A DNA stretch of 64,000 nucleotides from assembly GCF_019084075.1 (NCBI RefSeq), contig NZ_JAHREN010000001.1, positions 868,001 through 932,000 of the forward strand. The letters are read 5' to 3'. The first letter of the stretch is position 1. Every line of letters starts with the position of its first letter. The notes below the pieces were generated by a model, which was given only the letters and a program-made list of their open reading frames with translations, was not told where the DNA came from and searched no databases. This document shows, in pieces, positions 44,610 through 53,320 of the stretch. The position numbers were made by a program, and so were the translations under genes. The DNA is from Siccirubricoccus sp. G192 (GTDB taxonomy: Bacteria; Pseudomonadota; Alphaproteobacteria; Acetobacterales; Acetobacteraceae).

Positions 44610-45304
44610 ATGGCCTGAGGGCGCGGGAATTGATGACACCCGATGTGGTGACGATACCGCCCGATCTCCCGGTGGCGGCCATCGCGCGGCTGCTCACCCG
44701 GCACGGCATCTCGGCCGTGCCGGTCGTCGATGCCGATGGTGTGCTGCTCGGCATCGTCACCGAGGCCGATCTGATCCGCCGCCTTGCGTCCAGGCTCGAC
44801 AGGCCGCCCTCCTGGCTCACCTCCCTCGTCGTGAATCCGGCGGTGGCGGCCGATTGCTATGCGCGCACGCATGGTTTCGTGGCGCAGGAGGTGATGACGA
44901 CCCATGTCGTCACCGTCACGCTGGACACCCCGATCGCCGAGATCGCGGCCCTGATCGAGCAGAACGGCATCCGCCGGGTGCTGGTGATGGAGGATGGCCG
45001 TCTCCGCGGCCTCGTCAGCCGTGCAGACCTGCTCCGGGCGCTCGTCGCGCCGGCCGTCGAGGCGGCCGATGTCTCCGATGAGCGTATCCGGCGCGCCGTC
45101 GTCGCCGCGATGCGACGCGAGCCCTGGGCCTATGCCTCCCACACCGTGGTCGAAGTCAGGGACGGCGTGGTCGAGTTCCATGGCTTCTCGCCCAGCGAAG
45201 CGGTGCAGCGCGGCCTGCGCGTGCTGGCCGAGCAGGTGCCCGGGGTGAAGGGCGTGGCGGACCGGACGCAACCTCTGCCGCCCTATCTCTATGAAGCCAT
45301 GTGA
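44606..45304 (+). CDS. CBS-CBS-BON domain protein
   Basis: A 232-aa cytosolic protein with two CBS motifs (about residues 7-60 and 92-147; VPVVDADGVLLGIVTEADLI and RRVLVMEDGRLRGLVSRADL) and a C-terminal BON domain (about 155-225, VVEVRDGVVEFHGF). CBS pairs bind adenine nucleotides; BON domains associate with membranes or phospholipid. Such proteins are common in stress-related clusters. AGGGAGAAG precedes the ATG. Confidence 0.92.
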   Translation: MNGLRARELMTPDVVTIPPDLPVAAIARLLTRHGISAVPVVDADGVLLGIVTEADLIRRLASRLDRPPSWLTSLVVNPAVAADCYARTHGFVAQEVMTTHVVTVTLDTPIAEIAALIEQNGIRRVLVMEDGRLRGLVSRADLLRALVAPAVEAADVSDERIRRAVVAAMRREPWAYASHTVVEVRDGVVEFHGFSPSEAVQRGLRVLAEQVPGVKGVADRTQPLPPYLYEAM

Positions 45305-45374
45305 GGACCCGTGCGCTCCCACCTCCAGGCCACGCCTTCGCCATCCCCCACCCGATTGAACGGAGAAGCAAGAC

Positions 45375-45731
45375 ATGCCTGACGCCATGTACCCGCAGGC
45401 CACGCGCGAGATCGCGCAGCAGCGGCGCGATCTCGCGCCCGAGGTCCAGGCCGCCTTCGACGCCTTCAGCCGGAAGGTGTTCGAGGATGGCGCCCTGCCG
45501 GCGAAGATGAAGCAGATCGTCGCCGTGGCCGTCGCCCATGTCACCCAATGCCCCTATTGCATCAAGGGCCACACCAAGGCGGCGCTGCGCGCCGGTGCGA
45601 CCCCCCAGGAACTGACGGAGGCGGTCTGGGTGGCCGCGGAGATGCGGGCCGGCGGGGCCTATGCCCATTCCACCCTGATGCTCGCCACCATGGCAGAGGA
45701 GCAGGCGAAGCCGCCTGCGTCGTCGGGGTGA
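45375..45731 (+). CDS. Carboxymuconolactone decarboxylase/AhpD-like protein
   Basis: A 118-aa all-helical protein of the CMD family. The CPYCIKGH motif holds the redox Cys pair and His of AhpD-type disulfide reductases, which favours a peroxide/thiol role over aromatic degradation. Located between a CBS-BON protein and a DUF488 protein, in what looks like a stress-response group. Confidence 0.92.
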   Translation: MPDAMYPQATREIAQQRRDLAPEVQAAFDAFSRKVFEDGALPAKMKQIVAVAVAHVTQCPYCIKGHTKAALRAGATPQELTEAVWVAAEMRAGGAYAHSTLMLATMAEEQAKPPASSG

Positions 45732-45804
45732 ACGAGCGGTTCCGGCCGCAGCGACGCCACGCCACGGATCCCACCAAGGAGGCGCTTACCAGGCGGCAGG
45801 ATGC

Positions 45805-46173
45805 ATGACCGAACATATCCCGGCGGGAAACGTGCGGCTGAAGCGGATCTACGAGCCGGCCGCGGAGGACGACGGCGCCCGTGTCCTGGTGGACCGGCTT
45901 TGGCCCCGGGGCGTCAGCAAGGAGCGCGCCGCGCTCAGCACCTGGTGCAAGGATGTCGCGCCCAGCGCGGAGCTGCGGCAGTGGTTCGGGCATGAGCCGT
46001 CCCGTTGGCACGAGTTCGCCGAGCGATACAGGGCGGAGCTGAAACGGAATGCCGAGCCGGTCGCGGCGCTGCGCGCCATGGCTCGGCAGGGCCCGCTGAC
46101 CCTGCTGTTTGGCGCGAGGGATGAAACCCGCAACGAAGCCGTGGTCCTGAGGGATTACCTGCTGGGGCGATAA
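45805..46173 (+). CDS. DUF488 family protein (YeaO-like)
   Basis: A 122-aa protein with the YeaO signature VLVDRLWPRGVSKERAAL, WCKDVAPSAELRQWFGHEP and the C-terminal LLFGARDETRNEAVVLRDYL. Function is unknown. The start ATG at 45805 gives the typical family N-terminus (VRLKRIYEPA). Confidence 0.92.
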   Translation: MTEHIPAGNVRLKRIYEPAAEDDGARVLVDRLWPRGVSKERAALSTWCKDVAPSAELRQWFGHEPSRWHEFAERYRAELKRNAEPVAALRAMARQGPLTLLFGARDETRNEAVVLRDYLLGR

Positions 46174-46218
46174 GCCAGCGGCAAGCGGACAGGTCGCCGC
46201 CGCGCCGGGCGCCCCGCG

Positions 46219-47151
46219 CTACCGCCCCGGCCGGTTCACCAGCCAGAGCCCGGCCGCCACCAGCAGCACCGCCAGCGCGAAGAGCCCGCCCAGCCGGTCC
46301 CCCAGCAGCGCCGCGCCGGCCAGCACGCCGAAGATCGGCGTCAGCACGCTGAAGGCTGCGAGGCGCGAGGCCGAATGCCGCGACACCAGCCAGAACCAGG
46401 CCGTGTAGCTGATGAAGGCGATGCCCACCGCCTGATAGAGGAAGGCCAGTGTCACCACGGGGGTCAGCGAGACCGCCATGGCCTCCCCGAGCAGCGGCGA
46501 GGCCAGCAGCAGCAGCGGCGCCGAGACGACGAGCTGGTATTGCAGGGTCAGCACCGGCGGGGCGCCGCGCAGCCGCGAAGCCTTCACCAGCACCGTCGTC
46601 GCGGCCCAGAGCGCCCCGCCCAGCAGGCAGAGCGCGTCGCCGAGCAGCGCGCCCTCGCCCGCCGGCTGCCGCAGCCCCTCGGCGAAGGCGAGGATCAGCC
46701 CGCCGAAGGCGACCGCCAGGCCGCTGGCCTTGGCCGGGGTCAACCGGTCATCCGGCAGCAGGTAATGCGCGCCGAGCGCCACGAAGAAGGGTGCGCCATA
46801 GAGGAACACCACGGCGCGCGAGGCGGTGGTCAGGCCGATGCCGATATAGAGCACCAGGAATTCCAGCCCGAAGAGCAGCCCCACCAGGATGCCCGGTGCC
46901 AGCGTGCCGTCCCGCCGCCAATCGCCGAAGCCGATGCCCTGCCAGCGGCACCAGCCCAGCAGCAGCACCATGCTGACCACGGAGCGCAGCCCCGCCTGCA
47001 GCACCGGCGGGATGCCGGCGATGGCGAGCTTCACCGCCACCATGTTGAACCCCCAGGCAGCGCAGAGCAGCAGCATGGTGCCGACCGCCAGGGGCGGCAG
47101 GGCATCGCCGCCGGCAAGGCCGGCGGTTCGGGCGCGGAGGTGACTGGCCAT
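46219..47151 (-). CDS. EamA/DMT-family transporter
   Basis: Inner-membrane drug/metabolite transporter superfamily protein with two EamA repeats, 310 aa and about 10 helices. The first repeat opens LLCAAWGFNMVAVKLAI and has a LYIGIGLTTASRAVVFLYGAP stretch; the second starts LGDALCLLGGALWAATTVLV. Substrate cannot be predicted. The ATG at 47151 leaves a short hydrophilic leader before helix 1. Diverges from the MBL hydrolase gene. Confidence 0.9.
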   Translation of the reverse strand: MASHLRARTAGLAGGDALPPLAVGTMLLLCAAWGFNMVAVKLAIAGIPPVLQAGLRSVVSMVLLLGWCRWQGIGFGDWRRDGTLAPGILVGLLFGLEFLVLYIGIGLTTASRAVVFLYGAPFFVALGAHYLLPDDRLTPAKASGLAVAFGGLILAFAEGLRQPAGEGALLGDALCLLGGALWAATTVLVKASRLRGAPPVLTLQYQLVVSAPLLLLASPLLGEAMAVSLTPVVTLAFLYQAVGIAFISYTAWFWLVSRHSASRLAAFSVLTPIFGVLAGAALLGDRLGGLFALAVLLVAAGLWLVNRPGR

Positions 47152-47287
47152 GCCGGCAGGGTGCGGAAGATGCGGCATCCGGTCCAGGGCCCCCCCTGGA
47201 TGCCCATGCCCGGCCGTGGGACACTCCCGGGCCTCGGCCATCGGCCCGCATCCCTGCCGGGGCGGGCTTGCAGGAACGGAAGCAGCA

Positions 47288-47947
47288 ATGGGCCTGAAGG
47301 CAGCCATCATCCCCGTCACGCCCTTCGAGCAGAATTGCGCGCTGCTCTGGGAGGAGTCGACCGGGAAGGGCGTGGTGGTCGATCCGGGCGGCGATGTGGA
47401 GCGTATCCTGGCCGCCATCGCGGAGCTGAAGATCGAGGTCGAGCGCATCCTGCTGACGCATGGCCATATGGACCATGCCGGCGGCGCCGCGGCGCTGCGC
47501 GAGGCCCTCGGCCAGGGCCGCGAGGTGCCGCCGCCGATCATCGGCCCCGATGCCCGCGACCAATTCCTGCTGGAGGGGCTGGCGCAGCAGGGCGCCAAAT
47601 ACGGCCTGACCGATGCGCGCAACGTCACGCCCGACCAGTGGCTGGCGGAGGGCGACAGCATCGAGATCGCTGGCCATGCCTTCGCGGTGCTGCATTGCCC
47701 CGGGCATACGCCGGGCCATGTGGTCTTCGTGAGCACGGAACTGCGCATCGCGCTGGTGGGGGACGTGCTGTTCCGCGGCTCCATCGGCCGCACGGATTTC
47801 CCCTATGGCGATCCTGCGGCGCTGCTGGCGGCGATCCATGGCAAGCTGCTGCCGCTCGGCGACGACATCGCCTTCCTCTGCGGGCATGGGCCGGGCTCCA
47901 CCCTCGGGCATGAGCGCCGGCGGAACCCGTTCCTGCTGCAGGGGTAG
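47288..47947 (+). CDS. MBL-fold metallohydrolase (glyoxalase II/YcbL-like)
   Basis: Metallo-beta-lactamase-fold hydrolase, 219 aa. The dinuclear metal motif is THGHMDHAGG; LHCPGHTPGH, LVGDVLFRGSIGRTDFPYGD and CGHGPGSTLGHER complete the active site. It resembles the YcbL branch of hydroxyacylglutathione hydrolases rather than full-length GloB, lacking the C-terminal helical domain. Substrate uncertain; a thioester is likely. Confidence 0.92.
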   Translation: MGLKAAIIPVTPFEQNCALLWEESTGKGVVVDPGGDVERILAAIAELKIEVERILLTHGHMDHAGGAAALREALGQGREVPPPIIGPDARDQFLLEGLAQQGAKYGLTDARNVTPDQWLAEGDSIEIAGHAFAVLHCPGHTPGHVVFVSTELRIALVGDVLFRGSIGRTDFPYGDPAALLAAIHGKLLPLGDDIAFLCGHGPGSTLGHERRRNPFLLQG

Positions 47948-47959
47948 CGGCAGGGCCGG

Positions 47960-49570
47960 CTAATAGGCCCCCGCCCAGCCATCCCTTCGCGGGTCGCTGC
48001 CGGCCATGCGGATGCCGTTCTCCAGCAGGCGGATCGCCGCCACGCTGCACGGCCCCTCCAGCGCCGGCACCACCGCCACCCGATGGCCCAACGCCTCCAG
48101 CCCCGGCGCGGCCTCGGCGAGCCCGGCTTCGAGGGTCAGCAGATCGGTGCCGCCATGCGGGTAATTGGCGGCCTGGCCGGGCTGGCTGCTGGTCCAGCGC
48201 GGCGCCTCCACCGCCTGCTGCGGATCGAGGCCGAAGACCGCCATGGCCACCAGGATTTGCAGGTTCACCTGCACCTGGTTGTCCGCCCCCGGCGTGCCGA
48301 AGGCGGCCCAGAGCCGGCCATCGCGGAAGACCAGCGGCGCGTTCATGGTGTGCCGCACCCGCCGGCCGGGCGTGAGGCGGTTCGCATGGCCCTCCTCCAG
48401 GTGCCAATAGGCCATGCGGTTGTTCATCAGGATGCCGGTATCGCCCGCCGTCACGCCGCTGCCGAAGCCGGAATTCAGCGACTGGATGGCGGAGACCGCA
48501 TTGCCCGCCGCATCCACCACGCAGAAATAGGTGGTGTCCGACTCCGGCATGGGCCGCACCGGCAGATGCGCGGCGCGCCCCGGGTCGATGGCGGCGGCGA
48601 GTTCCGCCGCATGCGCCTCCGACAGCAGCAGGTCGAGCGGGATGGCGCCGCCGCGCGGGTCCCGCCCGTGCCGCTCGCGGTCCAGGAAGGCGCGCTTCTT
48701 GGCCTCGACCAGCAGGTGGATCAGCGCCGGCGTCTCGCGGCCGAGCCCGGCAAGGTCGAAGCGGTCCAGGATGCGCAGCATCTGGAGGAAGGTGAAGCCG
48801 GTGGAATTGGGCGGCGTCTGCCGCACCTCGAAGCCCTGCCAGGGGATCGACAGGGGCGATTGCCGCTCCGCCTCGCAGCCGGCCAGGTCCGCCGCCGCCA
48901 GCAGCCCGCCCGCCGCAGCGATGCCGGCGGCCAGGCGCCGGGCCAGGCCGCCGCGGTAGAAGCCCTCGGCCCCGTCGCGGGCGATCTCCTCCAGGGTGGC
49001 GGCCAGTTCCGGCTGGACCAGCAGGCTGCCGAGTTCGGGCGGCGCGCCCTCCGGCCCGAGGAAGCGGGCGCGGCTCGCCGCATCGGGCAGCAGCCGGGTG
49101 CGCTGCTCGCCGGCGAAATGCCGGTAGGCATGGGTCACCGCGACGCCGTCCCGCGCCGCCTCGATGGCCGGGGCGCAGAGCCGGGCCCAGGGCAGGCTGC
49201 CGAAGCCGGCATGCAGTGATGCCAGCCCGGCCAGCAGGCCCGGCGTCGAGATGCTGAGCGGCCCCTGCACCGGGATGCCCTCGCGGTAGCGTTCCGGCGT
49301 GGCGGCGAGGGGGGCGGCGCCGGTGGCATTGACCGTCACCGCCAGGCCGGTGGCGGCGCCGTGCAGATGGTAGAAGCCATCGCCGCCGAGGCCGGACATG
49401 TGCGGCTCCGCCACGCCCAGCGCCAGGCTGGTGGCAATGGTGGCATCCACCGCATTGCCGCCTTCCCGCAGCACGTCCAGCCCGGCCTGGGTGGCGACCG
49501 GATGGTTGCTGGCGACCGCGCCGCGCCGCCCCATGATGAGCGGCCGGTGGCTGCGTAGTGCCGGGTGCAT
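47960..49570 (-). CDS. ggt: Gamma-glutamyltransferase
   Basis: Ntn-hydrolase of 536 aa that cleaves the gamma-glutamyl bond of glutathione and related amides and self-processes into two chains. The nucleophile Thr begins the small subunit in ESDTTYFCVVDAAGN; VASNHPVATQAGLDVLREGG and NSTGFTFLQML are also standard. No signal peptide is visible, so it may be a cytosolic GGT/acylase-type member. It converges with the MBL gene (12 bp apart). Confidence 0.92.
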   Translation of the reverse strand: MHPALRSHRPLIMGRRGAVASNHPVATQAGLDVLREGGNAVDATIATSLALGVAEPHMSGLGGDGFYHLHGAATGLAVTVNATGAAPLAATPERYREGIPVQGPLSISTPGLLAGLASLHAGFGSLPWARLCAPAIEAARDGVAVTHAYRHFAGEQRTRLLPDAASRARFLGPEGAPPELGSLLVQPELAATLEEIARDGAEGFYRGGLARRLAAGIAAAGGLLAAADLAGCEAERQSPLSIPWQGFEVRQTPPNSTGFTFLQMLRILDRFDLAGLGRETPALIHLLVEAKKRAFLDRERHGRDPRGGAIPLDLLLSEAHAAELAAAIDPGRAAHLPVRPMPESDTTYFCVVDAAGNAVSAIQSLNSGFGSGVTAGDTGILMNNRMAYWHLEEGHANRLTPGRRVRHTMNAPLVFRDGRLWAAFGTPGADNQVQVNLQILVAMAVFGLDPQQAVEAPRWTSSQPGQAANYPHGGTDLLTLEAGLAEAAPGLEALGHRVAVVPALEGPCSVAAIRLLENGIRMAGSDPRRDGWAGAY

Positions 49571-49800
49571 TGGCCGGTCCCTCCCTGTCCTTGCCAGCAG
49601 GTCAGCATGGGCCGGCGGCCCAGGGAAGGGCCAGGGAATGGCCGCCGGTTTCTCGGCGTCGGATCGGGCGCCGAGCCGGCCTTCCCGGAACTCCTCGATC
49701 GTCTTGAGGGCATAGCGTCCACTGTCACACAGGCAACGCGAAGCACGAACGGGCCGGGAACGCTGGACGCCTGACCCTCGACAGGCTCATATATTGACAG

Positions 49801-49835
49801 CATAGAGTCATTATGACAACATACAGTCATAATGA
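49801..49835. promoter_or_regulatory. Duplicated operator-like palindrome at the marR start
   Basis: TCATTATGAC (49808-49817) and GTCATAATGA (49826-49835) are exact inverted repeats 8 nt apart; 49801-49816 and 49820-49835 are also near-identical direct repeats. A TTGACA lies at 49794-49799. The right half contains the marR ATG, so a bound repressor would cover promoter and start codon. Confidence 0.6.
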
Positions 49836-50308
49836 TTATCACCTCCGACGCTTTCGCCCATCCCGCCAGCCGCCTCGCCCTCGAGGTGTTCCGTCTCAAC
49901 GGCGCCCTCATCGCCGCCGGCGACGCTCTCGTCGCGCCTCTCGGCCTGACGAGCGCTCGCTGGCAGGTCATGGGTGCCGTGGCCGAGGCCTGCGGCGAGC
50001 TGTCGGTCGCCGGCATCGCCCGCAACATGGGCCTCGTGCGCCAGTCGGTGCAGCGGATCGCCGACGAGCTCGCCGCCGAGGGGATCCTCCGCTTCGCCCC
50101 CAACCCGCACCACCGCCGTGCCAAGCTCGTCCAGTTCACCGAGCGCGGCGAGGCGCTGTTCGCCGAGGCGTGCCGGCGCTGGCTCACCCTTGCGGACGCG
50201 CTGGCGGCGGCACTGGGCACCGACGACGCCGCGCGCACCGCCGAGGTCCTGCGCGCCGCCCGCGAGCACCTGAACCAGGCCCAGACCCGAAAGGAGGAGG
50301 CGGCATGA
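49832..50308 (+). CDS. MarR-family transcriptional regulator
   Basis: Winged-helix regulator of 158 aa. The recognition region is LSVAGIARNMGLVRQSVQRIADEL, followed by the wing FAPNPHHRRAKLVQFTERG. No Shine-Dalgarno stands before the ATG, which lies within an inverted repeat; with TTGACA at 49794 the message may be leaderless. The stop overlaps the next gene, an integral membrane protein (ATGA), which is the likely target together with marR itself. Confidence 0.9.
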   Translation: MIITSDAFAHPASRLALEVFRLNGALIAAGDALVAPLGLTSARWQVMGAVAEACGELSVAGIARNMGLVRQSVQRIADELAAEGILRFAPNPHHRRAKLVQFTERGEALFAEACRRWLTLADALAAALGTDDAARTAEVLRAAREHLNQAQTRKEEAA

Positions 50309-50745
50309 TCCGCACCCTGCACCCCATCGCGGGCGTCGTCGGCATGACGACGATCGCGAGTTTCTGGCTCTCCACCGTCGCCGCGGAGACCTTCGGCGGC
50401 CCCGCCGCGATCCTCGCGGTGAAGACCGCGATCCTGTGGGGGCTGCTCGTCCTCGTGCCCGCGCTGGCGATCACCGGCGCGACGGGCTTCCGCATGGGCG
50501 CGCGCTCCACCCACCCGCGCATCGTGGCCAAGCGCCGCCGGATGCCCTTCATCGCGCTCAACGGCCTGCTCGTGCTGGTGCCCTGCGCGGTCTTCCTCCA
50601 GGCCCGCGCCGCGGCGGGCGACTTCGGGGGCGCCTTCGTCCTCGTGCAGGGGATCGAGCTGCTGGCGGGCGCCGTGAACCTCACGCTGATGGGCCTGAGC
50701 CTGCGCGACGGCTTCGCCCTGACCCGGCGCTTCGCCAGGGCCTGA
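50305..50745 (+). CDS. Four-helix integral membrane protein, unknown function
   Basis: A 146-aa protein with four hydrophobic segments (about 6-26, 36-57, 76-97, 108-130) joined by short basic loops (FRMGARSTHPRIVAKRRRM). No motif I can name. Co-translated with the MarR regulator (AAGGAGGAGG before the ATG, ATGA overlap), so its expression is probably controlled by the MarR ligand. Confidence 0.85.
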   Translation: MIRTLHPIAGVVGMTTIASFWLSTVAAETFGGPAAILAVKTAILWGLLVLVPALAITGATGFRMGARSTHPRIVAKRRRMPFIALNGLLVLVPCAVFLQARAAAGDFGGAFVLVQGIELLAGAVNLTLMGLSLRDGFALTRRFARA

Positions 50746-50775
50746 ACGCCGAAGGCGCAGGCCGTACCCCGCGCT

Positions 50776-50940
50776 CGCGGCAAGCACCCCGGTCGCCAGC
50801 CGCTCGACCGGGACAGGGCGGAGGCGGCGCTGAAGCCCGTGGCCGCCGGCCTGTCGCCGACCGCGGCCGCCAAGCAGATCGGCCTCGGGCGCCCGATGGA
50901 CTACCGCGAGCCGCGTCGCATCGGAGCGGAGGGGCCGCCT
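50776..50940 (+). pseudogene. C-terminal remnant of a serine recombinase/resolvase
   Basis: Translation in frame 50776 gives RGKHPGRQPLDRDRAEAALK, then GLSPTAAAKQIGLGRPMDYRE. This matches the C-terminal helix-turn-helix of resolvase/invertase proteins (GR.P.......L..G.S..AAAK.LG.GR.T.YR). The N-terminal catalytic domain is absent, and the helix end (GRATVYR in intact proteins) is altered. The surrounding 50746-51111 has no other gene. Confidence 0.55.
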
Positions 50941-51111
50941 GCCCCACGACGCGCGGGACACCGGCGAAATGCCGGCCAGGGTTGCCGGGCAGGCAGGGCC
51001 TCGCTTGACGCGACCCACGCCGGAGCGGATCGTTCGCCATCGGGACCAGCCCGCGATGCGGCGCGGCCGCCAGGCCGCGCGATGCGAAGACGAGGCAAAG
51101 GGAGAGATGCC

Positions 51112-52077
51112 ATGCCGAACCGCCGTGCCGTCCTGGCCCTCGCGGCCGCCCCCTTCGCCGCATCCGTCGCCCGCGCCCAGGGAGGCTGGCCCGACCGGCC
51201 GGTCCGCCTGATCGTCGGCTTCCCCGCCGGCGGGCCGACCGACTTCGCCGCGCGCGTCCTCCAGGATCCGTTGCAGCAGCTCTGGGGCCAGCCCATCGTC
51301 ATCGAGAACCGGCCCGGCGCCAGCCAGAACATCGCGGCCGAGGCGGTCGCCAAGGCGGCGCCGGATGGCTACACGCTGCTGCTCTGCACCAGCAACATCA
51401 CGACCAACCCGGCGGTCTTCGCCCGCCTGCCCTATGACGTGGAGCGCGACTTCACGCCGATCGTCATCGTCTATTCCTCGCCGACCGTGCTGTTCACCGG
51501 CCGCAACCAGCCCTTCCGCAACGTGAAGGATGTGGTGGAGGCCGCGAAGCGGAACCCCGGCATGGCCGCCGCAACCTCCGGCATCGCCACCTCCGGCCAC
51601 TTCGCCACCGAGATGTTCATGCGCGCGGCGGGGGTCGAGCTGACGCATGTGCCCTATCGCGGGGCCTCGCCGGCGCTGCAGGACGTGGTCGGCGGCCGCG
51701 TGCCCATCACCTTCAGCACGCTTTCGGGCGCGATCGGGCTGGCGCGGGAGGGCCTGCTGCGCCCGCTGGCCATCGCGGCGCCGCGGACGGCGAAGGCCCT
51801 GCCGGGCGTGCCGACCATGGCGGAGGCGGGCTTCCCGATCCGCGACACGTCACCCTGGTACAGCTTCATCGGCCCGGCCGGGCTGCCCACGGCGATGGTC
51901 GAGCGCATCGCGAAGGACGTGCAGGACCTGCTGCACCGCCCGGACCTCGTGAACCGCATCGAGGAGCAGGGCGGCGTGATCGAGGGCGAGGGGCCCGCCG
52001 AGTTCCGCGCCCGCATCCCGCGCGAGATCGCCGTGAACATCGAGGTGGCGCGCGCCGCCAATATCCGGATCGATTAG
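51112..52077 (+). CDS. Bug/TctC-family periplasmic solute-binding protein
   Basis: 321 aa, second Bug receptor of the window. The signal peptide (NRRAVLALAAAPFAASVARA) is cleaved before QGGWPDRPVRLIVGFPAGG; IENRPGASQN, HVPYRGASPALQD and GVPTMAEAGFP are family motifs. GGGAGAGATGCC precedes the ATG. It stands upstream of the alcohol dehydrogenase by about 60 bp, so the two may share a substrate pathway. No TctA/TctB adjacent. Confidence 0.93.
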   Translation: MPNRRAVLALAAAPFAASVARAQGGWPDRPVRLIVGFPAGGPTDFAARVLQDPLQQLWGQPIVIENRPGASQNIAAEAVAKAAPDGYTLLLCTSNITTNPAVFARLPYDVERDFTPIVIVYSSPTVLFTGRNQPFRNVKDVVEAAKRNPGMAAATSGIATSGHFATEMFMRAAGVELTHVPYRGASPALQDVVGGRVPITFSTLSGAIGLAREGLLRPLAIAAPRTAKALPGVPTMAEAGFPIRDTSPWYSFIGPAGLPTAMVERIAKDVQDLLHRPDLVNRIEEQGGVIEGEGPAEFRARIPREIAVNIEVARAANIRID

Positions 52078-52138
52078 GGCGTCCGATGACCGGAGCGCGA
52101 TGGCCTGAATCACCCTGCCGGAACAAGGGGCGACGCCC

Positions 52139-53272
52139 ATGCGCATGAAGGCCGCGATCATGTTCGAGCAGGGGCGCCCGCGCCCCTATGCCGGCTCCCT
52201 GCCGCTGGTCGTGGAGGAGGTGGAACTGGACCCGCCCGGCCCTGGCGAGGTGCTGCTGGAGATCGCCGCCGCCGGCCTCTGTCATTCCGACCTCTCGGCC
52301 ATCGAGGGCATCCGGCCGCGGCCGCTGCCCATCGTCATCGGCCATGAGGGCGCCGGCATCGTGCGCGAACTGGGCGAGGGCGTGGACGACCTCAGGCCGG
52401 GCGACCATGTGGTGACCGTGTTTGTCACCTCCTGCGGGCATTGCCGCTACTGCGTGCGCGGCCGGCCGAATATCTGCCCGAGCGGCTTCGCGGCGCGCAA
52501 TGCCGGCACCCTGATGTCGGGCGCCAAGCGCATCAGCCGGCTGAATGGCGAGCGCATCAACCATGGCAGCGGCTTGTCGCTGTTTGCGCAATACGCGGTG
52601 GTGTCGCGGCGGGCGATGGTGCGGATCGACCCGGAGGTGCCGCTGGAGGATGCCGCGATCTTCGGCTGCGCGGTGATGACCGGCGCCGGCGCGGTGCTGA
52701 ACACCGCGGGGATGCAAACCGGCGACAGCATCGCCGTGGTGGGGCTGGGCGGCGTCGGCATGAATGCCCTGTTTGCCGCCGTGGCCGGCGGGGCGGAGCG
52801 GATCGTGGCGGTGGATGCCAATCCGGAGAAGCTCGGCCTCGCGCGGCAATGGGGCGCCACCGATACCTTCCTGGCGACGGATGCGGATTGCGCCGCAGAG
52901 GTGCGGGAGGCCACCGGCGGCGGGCTCGATACCGTCATCGAGACGGCGGGGAACATCAGGGCGATGGAACTCGCCTATGCCATCACCGCGCGGGGCGGCA
53001 GCGTGGTGAGCGCCGGGCTGCCGGCGGCGGGCGCGGAATTCTCCTACCAGCACGCCCAGCTCGTATCCGACGAGAAGAGCATCCTCGGCAGCTACATGGG
53101 AAGCTGCGTGCCGGAACGCGACATCCCGCGCTTCCTCGGCCTCTACAAGCGCGGCAAGCTGCCGGTGGAGCGGCTGAAGAGCGGCTTCATCGCGCTGGAG
53201 GGCATCAATGCCGGCTTCGACCGGCTGGCCGAGGGCAGCGTCCTGCGCCAGGTGCTGCGGCCGAACGGGTAG
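52139..53272 (+). CDS. Zinc-dependent alcohol dehydrogenase (MDR superfamily)
   Basis: Medium-chain dehydrogenase, 377 aa. The catalytic zinc site includes CHSDLS and GHEGAGIV; the structural zinc site is CGHCRYCVRGRPNICP. The NAD-binding motif is VVGLGGVGMNAL, with Asp in VAVDANPEK indicating NAD+ preference. Resembles the class of Zn alcohol dehydrogenases that also includes formaldehyde and aryl-alcohol enzymes. Substrate is not predictable. It follows a Bug receptor in the same direction. Confidence 0.92.
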   Translation: MRMKAAIMFEQGRPRPYAGSLPLVVEEVELDPPGPGEVLLEIAAAGLCHSDLSAIEGIRPRPLPIVIGHEGAGIVRELGEGVDDLRPGDHVVTVFVTSCGHCRYCVRGRPNICPSGFAARNAGTLMSGAKRISRLNGERINHGSGLSLFAQYAVVSRRAMVRIDPEVPLEDAAIFGCAVMTGAGAVLNTAGMQTGDSIAVVGLGGVGMNALFAAVAGGAERIVAVDANPEKLGLARQWGATDTFLATDADCAAEVREATGGGLDTVIETAGNIRAMELAYAITARGGSVVSAGLPAAGAEFSYQHAQLVSDEKSILGSYMGSCVPERDIPRFLGLYKRGKLPVERLKSGFIALEGINAGFDRLAEGSVLRQVLRPNG

Positions 53273-53320
53273 GCAGTGGAGGACGGTGCGGGGCCGCGTG
53301 TGGCGCGGCCCCGCCCGGTT

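Noticed and set aside
50839..52077. A longer start (50839) for the second Bug receptor
   Set aside because: The extra 91 residues encode the resolvase remnant and random sequence; ATG 51112 has a ribosome site and a signal peptide.
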